Shown: positions 30,644 through 37,081 of the stretch, in pieces
Numbering within the stretch: position 1 is the first letter of the stretch
Layout of the letters: each line of letters begins with the position of its first letter
Assembly: GCA_001969505.1 (NCBI GenBank)
Contig: LSSK01000167.1
Span: 1 to 37,081, forward strand
DNA: 37,081 bases
DNA from: Zancudomyces culisetae
Lineage: Eukaryota; Kickxellomycota; Harpellomycetes; Harpellales; Legeriomycetaceae
Reading direction: 5' to 3'
Notes under the pieces: generated by a model
Database searches by the model: none
What the model was told of the DNA's origin: nothing
The model's input: only the letters and a program-made list of their open reading frames with translations
Position numbers and translations under genes: made by a program

Positions 30644-33600
30644 ATGTCGGGAATCGGAACGTATTTCTTGTCTTCCATTTCGAACATAGTGATGGGTACA
30701 AAGATACCCAATTTTCCATACACTATTGGTGAGATAGTTATGGAATACGAGGGCAGGTCCATGTGGAGTTTGTACAACGGAACCAAAAATGTGAGTTTAT
30801 GCTTGTAAAGCGTTATTGAATATATTTGGAGTCATCACTATAAAAAGAAAGTATAAAAATGCAAATTTACAATATATAAAAGAATAACTAAAGGTTGCAA
30901 TGATAACAATGGTAATAGGACGATAAGAGCGAAGTTTCGATTTTTGTGTTTAAAGGGAAAGAGCCTGGCTTGCAGCGAGAACTGGCAAATAATGGTCTAA
31001 AAAGATTGAAAACACTGCGACATCCTGACTATTTGCTGTACATTGGTTCGGCAGAGACGCCCGAGGCTATATATGTGGCAACAGAGAAAGTGTATCCATT
31101 TTCAGAGAATATAATAAACAAAGAAAATGGAATATTTTTTGATTGGGGTTTATACAAATTATTCGTAAGTATAACGTCTATTTATATGCAACATTTTCAT
31201 TTGTATTTAGTGAGGAAGGGGCGGAGGGTGAATATTGAAAATGACTTTTAATGTTGTCTTGAACTATACAATCTGATTTGGTTTAAAAAAAAACTGTAGA
31301 GAGGATTGAGATTTCTGAACAAGGAGTGTAGACTAGTGCATGGAAATGTACAAAAGACTTCAATATTTCTGACTAAGGCTAATGAGTGGAAGCTAGGAGG
31401 ATTTGATTTGGTGGATAGCGTTGAATCTGTTAATCCTAGGTTTGCGGTAAGTAGCACAATGGCTAGAACGGCGATAAATATCATACTTGAGTTGCTTTGA
31501 TGTATATATGATTACAGCCAAAACAGAAAATAAAAAAAGTAGTGCTATGGTGGATAAAGTTGAGTAACTTTTTTTGATTGATAATTTGCAACCATAGGAA
31601 ATTGGAAGTTTAGGGTCGATATATTCTAGTATTACAACGCCAGAGGTGCGAAATCGAACAACCAATATACTGAAAAAGTAAGAGAACACTATTGAAATAG
31701 GCTTAAGAGTCGGGTGATGTTAATATTAACAGTATTGATGAAAAACGTTAGAGTTGATATCGGGGTTACAGATGCGTATCAGGTTGGAAAGCTAATAAAC
31801 CAACTGATTAGTGGTAAAAATATGAATAACACTGAGGTAAGACTAAGGTGGTGAAAGGAGCGATGGATTTATGATATTTGCCGGTTGTACAAATGTGAAT
31901 ATAGAGATTATCACAAAATAGAAATTGAAACGACTCACGCAAAAGATGGTTATGGAGAATGGGCTTCAAAGGATGAATATAAGCGATGCTATGGATGAGT
32001 TGATGATGCCCAATGGAGCGCTCAACACGATTTTTGTGCAGCTCAATTTGTTTATGGAGGAAATATCGGTAAAAACACCAGATCAGATAGTTGAATTTGT
32101 AAAGTAAGTTTTGGTGGAGTTAGGGGAGGAGAAGATAGCAGGATATGGTTTTAAAGAGAATAGAAGTTTTTTTTTTTTTTTTTGAGACTAACGAGTTGTT
32201 TTGTCAAATAGAAATCTGAACGAAAAGTATGAAACGATTCCACAAGAGTATATGCAGTACAAGGTATTGCCAGAACTCCTGAAAATTGTAGGGATAGGGG
32301 GAGGAGACATCCAAGTAATTAAGGCAATAGTTCGAATAGGAAAGTCGCTAAAAAAGGAGGAATATGAAGCGACTGTGACACCAAAGATTATAGAAATGTT
32401 TGGTTCAAACGATCGAAAGCTCCGATACAATCTTCTGAGGAGTTTAAACGATATACTGGGACAAGAAAACGAGAATATGTCAGGAGAAACGCTGGTCAAA
32501 GGCGTGTTTAGCAACTACTTGACGGGATTTCAGGACATGTCACCAGCAATCCGCGAGGAAACAGCCAAGGCGTCGATACTCTTTGCAAAACATTTAGGGG
32601 AAAAGGCTATAAACGGCGATTTGATACGGAACGTGTCAAGGCTCGGGTCGTCGGACCCGGAGCCTGGCATCCGTGCAAATTCATTGGTTTGTATAGGCAA
32701 GCTGTCTAATCAGTTGACGGAAAAGGCAATGCAGTATATCGTGACACCTGTTTTGCTGACAGCGCTTAAGGATCAGTTTCCACCGGCCAGGGTTGCATCG
32801 CTGAAGGTGATTATTGCGTGTTCAAAGAAAATCGACGCTGTTGAGCTTGTCAGGAAGGTGATTCCAATGATATGTCAATTATTATTGGATAGCGAAAAGA
32901 GTGTTAGGGAAGCTGCGAGAGGAACAATTAATGTGTTGTTGGGTATAGTTGATGAGTATTGTAAAAAATTGCCCGATACAACCGTTCCATTGGCAAACAC
33001 AAATGCAAATAAAAGTACAGCCGGGGCTGCGGTAGCTGCGAATGGCTCCTCTGGTGGTGGAGCTGCTAAGCAGGATGGACTATCGGCAGCAATTCAAAAC
33101 AAATTGGTAGAAACAGTTACTGAAGGCATTAATTGGTGGGGCGGGTCTGGATCGAGTCATGCAGATGTGGATACCAGCATTAAAGCTGACACAGACTCAA
33201 ATGTAATTGCGGATACCAACACAAGCACCACCGAAAACAAGGACACAAGTAAGAATTCTACTGCTGGACTCAAACCCATGTCACTGGCCAACAAAAAACC
33301 GGCAATCAACAAAACATTTGAGTACAACAGCTATGGTGATGACGCGTTTGGGGTACAAGAAAACAAACAAGGCGCACAGGATTTGCTGGGCTGGAATGAA
33401 AATTTAGATTTTGAACTCGACTTTGAACCAATAGACAAACCGATAGCTTCACCGACATTCCCGGTGATGACACCTCAACAAAAGCCACAGTCGAGTCCAA
33501 TGCAATCAAGTCATAATACTGGGAATAAAGGTTTGGGGGGCTCATCGATATTAGACAAGTTTATTCTTGATCAACAGAAGGAAGAGATGGAGAAAAAGAC

Positions 33601-33862
33601 AAGAGTACATTCACAGCCCCCATTCCAACAAACACAGCAACAACAGGGGCCCAGGAGTGGGAGTATGGGACTAGGCATGGGGATGGGAGTGGGAATGGGA
33701 ATGGGAATGGGACTTGGAGCGAATGCCAATGGTACCAATAGTACCAATAGTCCAAGTACGGGTCCAGGGTTTGGATTTGGAAGCATTGGTGCAAGTAGCA
33801 GCACTGGTGGTGGTAGTAGCAGTAGAAAAAAGAAGATGGGAGCCATTAAACTAAATAAATGA
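30644..33862 (+). CDS. SCYL1/CEX1-type pseudokinase with HEAT repeats (7 exons)
   Basis: Homologue of SCYL1 (Golgi/COPI factor) and yeast Cex1 (cytoplasmic tRNA export factor). Exons are 30644-30790, 30919-31164, 31300-31446, 31598-31677, 31752-31836, 31922-32103 and 32212-33862, giving 845 residues with consistent phases. The N-lobe includes VSIFVFKGKEPGLQRELANNGLKRLKTLRHP. The catalytic loop is LVHGNV instead of HRD (H145, G146, N147) and the DFG equivalent is GGFD, so it should be catalytically dead. A shortened C-lobe (YSSITTPEV...DAYQVGKLINQLISG) leads to HEAT repeats (about residues 240-560, e.g. GFQDMSPAIREETAKASILFAKHL). Past the repeats lie Asn/Thr/Ser-rich sequence, GWNENLDFELDFEP, Gln-rich sequence and a Gly-Met repeat. 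It ends in a basic tail (SSRKKKMGAIKLNK). The RKLD C-terminus of human SCYL1 is absent. Confidence 0.9.
33662..33719 (+). repeat. Gly-Met codon repeat inside the SCYL1-like gene
   Basis: Hexanucleotide-like GGNATG repeats encode alternating Gly-Met with Leu/Val substitutions (SMGLGMGMGVGMGMGMGLG). The repeat lies in the predicted disordered C-terminal region and is a likely site of length variation. Confidence 0.85.
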
Positions 33863-34402
33863 TAAAGATATTCTTGAGAGGTTTATTTATTCATTTACTT
33901 TTTTTATTTTATTTTTAAATCAAGTTTTTTCCAGAGTGGAAACATAATAGTTAGATCTAATTATTTTTTTTTTTACCCTTTTATTTCCAGCATTTTATAT
34001 TTTTTCTGTTTGGTAAAAGTATAAAAAGGTAAAATGGAAAAAAAAAAAGATCCTTTGTTAACAGGAGAAGTTGGAAGGGGTGAGGTGAAGGCGGGTGAAG
34101 GCGGAGGTTTTAAATATACAGCACTTTAGAATTATCGATCGAATTATTTTATATATTTTTTTTGAACAAGTTTCCGCAAGATTGTATAAATTGAAAATAT
34201 ATCAATACTACCAAACCTAAATCCCAAAATATAATAAAATATAATAAAAAAATTTTTTTTCTTTTTTTCTTTTTTTTTTCTTTGTTCCTGTTACTGACAT
34301 ATATTAATTACAGACAACATTTTTTATCCAAATATATAAAATTATAATACTAGTAAATACAAATAAATATATAGAATCAAAAACCAAAAACTCAATAAAA
34401 AG
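33863..34402. other. Spacer upstream of the TFIIF-alpha-like small gene
   Basis: Very AT-rich, with several A and T runs and a G-rich GGTGAGGTGAAGGCGGGTGAAGG-like patch near 34078-34104. No gene seen. Confidence 0.5.
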
Positions 34403-34809
34403 ATGAGCGGAAATCAACAAAACCCAAAGGAATACGTAATTTTAAGAGTCCCTAAAAAGGTAACATGAAATTTCCTCTTCTGTCAATTTCATAACTTTAT
34501 ATATCGTTAAATACAGTTATATATTACATTTTTATAATAAATGACCATGATTAATTTAAATGTGTTAAATATATATAGTATAATATACAACAATTGCAAA
34601 ACAAATCGCTCAACTCCTCGGAATTCATCCAAATCATCGATCCAAACTCATCTTCAAATTCCGAACAAACACAAACACAAGGTGTGTTTGGAGTAAACAG
34701 CGAAATGCTCAACTTCCGAATAATCGACAACCCCAGCAGCGGAAATAGTAGTGCCGAAGAGAATAAAGTATATCACTACTATTCTCTAGCCAACAAAGAA
34801 ACCGTATAA
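34403..34809 (+). CDS. Small protein with TFIIF alpha (RAP74)-like N-terminus (2 exons)
   Basis: Exons are 34403-34459 and 34579-34809 (GTAACA donor, ATATATAG acceptor, phase 0), encoding 95 residues. The start reads NPKEYVILRVPKKYNIQQL. It resembles the opening beta strand of TFIIF alpha, whose conserved text is EYVVRVPKN...KYNI. The rest is Ser/Asn/Gln-rich with IQIIDPNSS, LNFRIIDNPSS and YHYYSLANKE. There is no room downstream for the remaining dimerisation barrel or winged helix: the next 130 bp are noncoding and then comes the opposite-strand NTO1 end. It could be a truncated TFIIF-alpha copy, an unrelated short protein sharing one strand, or a mis-modelled gene. The resemblance is short, so the family call is tentative. 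Confidence 0.5.
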
Positions 34810-34940
34810 AACCTTGTTAAAATCCATTCTTAAAAACCCTTTCTTTCCCCTTTCCCCTTTCCTTTTTACCTTTTACCTTTTCTTTTCTTTTTTCTGTTTT
34901 GATTGGATTTTTACTACATATATAGAATGTTTTTTTTTGC

Positions 34941-37081
34941 TTAGGAATTACGGGCTTGTTGGTAGGCCAATTGTATTTGTTTCTTCATTGCAGAATTTCG
35001 AGATATTCTGGCTTTTTTCAGCTGCTCATCCAACTCTGGATCGACACCCAACCTCAATAACCTGTATGGAGCCAACCATTTCCAAGTCCTAGGCCGCCTC
35101 TTCTTTTGCGCATCCGGTACATCAGAAGGTAGAACCACATTGTCATAGAAATAAACCAGTACGAAGACATCGTTTCCCGTAGCCTTTTGTTGCTTGGCCT
35201 TGTCTTCGTGCACCTGTTTAGGAACATCCTTGCTCTTTCCATCATAAATTTCAGCAGGATACCATGGGAACGACTGCATTAATGCCCACACAGGAGTTCC
35301 CACACTCCAAGACTCGGGCGGAGTAGTAAAGATTGCGGGTGAGGAGTTTGGAAGGGAGTAAACACCATCGATTTTTTTCGACTTTGGGCGGTAAAAATGG
35401 ATAATAGGTGATGTAGCCTTTTCTTTTTCTTTTTCTTTCTCCTTTTCTTTCTTTTCCACCACATTTATTTCATGGTTTTCTATTTCAACAGGTTGTTCAA
35501 CCTTTGGTGTAGTGTCAGGCAAGGGCTGTGGTTTTGCTTCACGCGACCGCAAAGTTCGGCCATTGATGTTGGTAGAGTTCTTTAGATTTTCAGTATTGTT
35601 TTCGTCCAATAAAGATTTTAGCAGCTGGATATCCGACTTTATTACACTTTCATTATCTACAGTGGAAGTAGAATTCACAGACGTGGATGTGTTGGTAGTT
35701 GTTGGGAGGGTGGAGGGAGGCGCTGTAATGATAAGGTTTCTTAGTGTTCGAAGAAGTGTAAAGTTGGGATTGGGAGGGTTTGATGATCGTTTTTTATCAC
35801 GAGCTTTGTTTTTGCTGTTTTGAGAAGAGGATGACTGGCGATAAACAGAGTTGACAAGTCTAGACTTATCGGGAAATACCAAAGCAGGAACACTGGAATT
35901 GTCACTTTTATTATTGGCGGATTTGACACTGGATTCAGAGTGAGGTTGAATATTCTCGGTAATATTTTTTGAGGTGTCAGATTGAAGATTTTCACCATCA
36001 ACAGCTGGAGATAAAGTGGTGTTCATATTTGGGTTATCAGAGTTGGAACCAAGTGCGGTATTAACGAGCGTATTTTTGGGTGGAGGTGTAAGCGTCGAAG
36101 AAATGGGTATTGAGATATCAAAGTTCAGAGCAATTGAATTAATCAGAGAAGCCCATTGGCTGTGTAAAGATTGATTGACAGTCAACAGCTGGGAATCGGA
36201 TAGCTTGCGTTCGTATTTGGAGTTGGAGGGATAAGCACCAAGTGGGAAAAAGGAAGAGGGATCATCAGGATTGGAGGTGGATAGAACAACGTCATTTTGA
36301 GAGATTTCATTGATGAGGTCGGTGGTCATTTTCCTGAACCGCTTGGCAAGGTTGTGGTGATAGGAACGAGGTTCGTTGTAGCGCATGCAATTGGCCCAGA
36401 TTAAATTGAGATCAGAGTGGAACTGGTCGAGCGAGAGGTAGCGGCAATTGATTACATTATCGAGAACAGTTTGTAGACACATGGGGCGGTCAATCAGCCG
36501 ATAGTAGTCGGGAGCATCGTCCTGGCTTACAGGATTCCAAAACGAGTCTTGCTTATCTTTGTCTTTAAGAAAGTAAATGGCATCGATCATCAGCTGACGG
36601 AGCGGAGAGGCAAAGCCAAAGATAGATTTGGCAGTGTTGTTGAGAAGTTGGAGCTTGAGTTGCTCACGAAGAAGAACAAGATGTAGAATAGAACGTAACT
36701 GGGACAGATGAGATCTAATGGCATTTGCAGCAGCCATCTGGTCAGGGTCGGAGGGAAGCAGAGGAGGGGGAGAGTTTAGAGAGTTTGGCCAGGGCTCGAT
36801 GTGTAGACGCTTAAGCAAAGGAGCACCATGACGTTGGCGTTTTTTAAGGGCCCAGTATCTGGACAACAGAGTAGCAAAATGAGACCATTGGGAAGAATGT
36901 TTGGAGTAGGAAGGAACAGAAGAGGCTAGGTGAGCAAGCAGTTTATCAAAGACAAATTTGTTGAGAACAGGGGCGTGAGGATCAAAGACACGCATGGTAG
37001 CATCGAGACTGGGGTTGGGTTTTGGAGGATCAGAAGGAGACGAGAGGGAAGGAGACGAAGAGGTGGTGGTAGTGGGGTGGG
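34941..37081 (-). CDS. NTO1: NTO1/BRPF-type bromodomain-PWWP protein (5' part outside window)
   Basis: C-terminal 713 or so codons of the scaffold of a MOZ/Sas3-type (NuA3-like) histone acetyltransferase complex. The frame stays open to the window edge, so the EPL1-like and PHD-zinc knuckle-PHD parts should lie beyond. Numbering from the in-frame Met at 36995, residues 30-70 contain the BRPF signature SRYWALKKRQRHGAPLLKRL. The bromodomain follows (about 145-225: DSFWNPVSQDDAPDYYRLID, PMCLQTV, and the acetyl-lysine asparagine in MRYNEPRS). A long Ser/Asn/Pro-rich linker and a (KE)n tract come next. The C-terminal PWWP domain (PVWALMQSFPWYPAEI, FVLVYFYDN, TWKWLAPYRLLRLGVDPELD) ends with the helix NSAMKKQIQLAYQQA, matching the BRPF C-terminus. 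A YEATS/ING partner is expected but not in view. Confidence 0.9.
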   Translation of the reverse strand, partial: HPTTTTSSSPSLSSPSDPPKPNPSLDATMRVFDPHAPVLNKFVFDKLLAHLASSVPSYSKHSSQWSHFATLLSRYWALKKRQRHGAPLLKRLHIEPWPNSLNSPPPLLPSDPDQMAAANAIRSHLSQLRSILHLVLLREQLKLQLLNNTAKSIFGFASPLRQLMIDAIYFLKDKDKQDSFWNPVSQDDAPDYYRLIDRPMCLQTVLDNVINCRYLSLDQFHSDLNLIWANCMRYNEPRSYHHNLAKRFRKMTTDLINEISQNDVVLSTSNPDDPSSFFPLGAYPSNSKYERKLSDSQLLTVNQSLHSQWASLINSIALNFDISIPISSTLTPPPKNTLVNTALGSNSDNPNMNTTLSPAVDGENLQSDTSKNITENIQPHSESSVKSANNKSDNSSVPALVFPDKSRLVNSVYRQSSSSQNSKNKARDKKRSSNPPNPNFTLLRTLRNLIITAPPSTLPTTTNTSTSVNSTSTVDNESVIKSDIQLLKSLLDENNTENLKNSTNINGRTLRSREAKPQPLPDTTPKVEQPVEIENHEINVVEKKEKEKEKEKEKATSPIIHFYRPKSKKIDGVYSLPNSSPAIFTTPPESWSVGTPVWALMQSFPWYPAEIYDGKSKDVPKQVHEDKAKQQKATGNDVFVLVYFYDNVVLPSDVPDAQKKRRPRTWKWLAPYRLLRLGVDPELDEQLKKARISRNSAMKKQIQLAYQQARNS
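35424..35462 (-). repeat. Lys-Glu codon repeat inside NTO1
   Basis: Repeats of TTC-TTT on the + strand encode EKKEKEKEKEKEKA on the minus strand, in the disordered linker before the PWWP domain. Likely a charged single helix or flexible spacer. Confidence 0.85.

Noticed and set aside
1-37081. Transposon, CRISPR, prophage or biosynthetic cluster
   Set aside because: No transposase, reverse transcriptase, terminal repeats, regular spacer repeats or clustered secondary-metabolism enzymes were seen; the genes are housekeeping eukaryotic families.

Overview
The window is a fungal nuclear fragment, AT-rich by eye, with fairly compact genes and many short GT-AG introns, several with a visible CTAAC/CTAAT-type branch sequence. 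The fungal assignment rests on ATG27 and on fungal-type SCS7, PER1, SEC61, YEA4 and NTO1 homologues in one interval. An early-diverging, AT-rich fungus (for example Kickxellomycotina/Harpellales) is my best guess, not shown by the sequence. Exon models were built by hand from reading frames, splice signals and remembered family patterns. Nothing looks bacterial, viral or transposon-derived.

Left part (1-9.2 kb): RAD51 recombinase (+, 6 exons) faces a phytanoyl-CoA-dioxygenase-family enzyme (-, 4 exons). A poorly resolved stretch of open minus-strand segments (4558-5241) follows, then an EEF1AKMT4/METTL13-type lysine methyltransferase (-), pyroglutamyl-peptidase I (+) and the sphingolipid fatty-acid 2-hydroxylase SCS7/FA2H (-).

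Middle (9.2-17.5 kb): about 4.7 kb holds no recognisable gene. It precedes a 708-residue two-exon protein that I do not recognise. A 792-N assembly gap next to a 15-C run follows.

Right part (17.5-37.1 kb): the meiotic MutS homologue MSH4 (+, 3 exons, very long N-terminal extension) runs tail-to-tail into SEC61 alpha (-); their coding ends overlap by 23 bp. The SEC61 start codon appears to be split by an intron. Then come PER1/PGAP3 (GPI lipid remodelling, -), a YEA4/SLC35B4-type nucleotide-sugar transporter (+), ATG27 (+, 8 exons, one GC-AG intron), a SCYL1/CEX1-type pseudokinase (+, 7 exons), a 95-residue protein with a start resembling the TFIIF alpha N-terminus (+), and the C-terminal part of an NTO1/BRPF bromodomain-PWWP protein (-) that runs off the right edge.

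Two themes stand out. RAD51 and MSH4 both serve homologous recombination. Five consecutive recognised genes (SEC61, PER1, YEA4-like, ATG27, SCYL1/CEX1-like) all act in ER, Golgi or endosomal membranes. I found no convincing new multi-gene system. The most notable items are the split SEC61 start codon, the overlapping MSH4/SEC61 ends, the unrecognised 708-residue protein with its long gene-free upstream region, and the short TFIIF-alpha-like protein.
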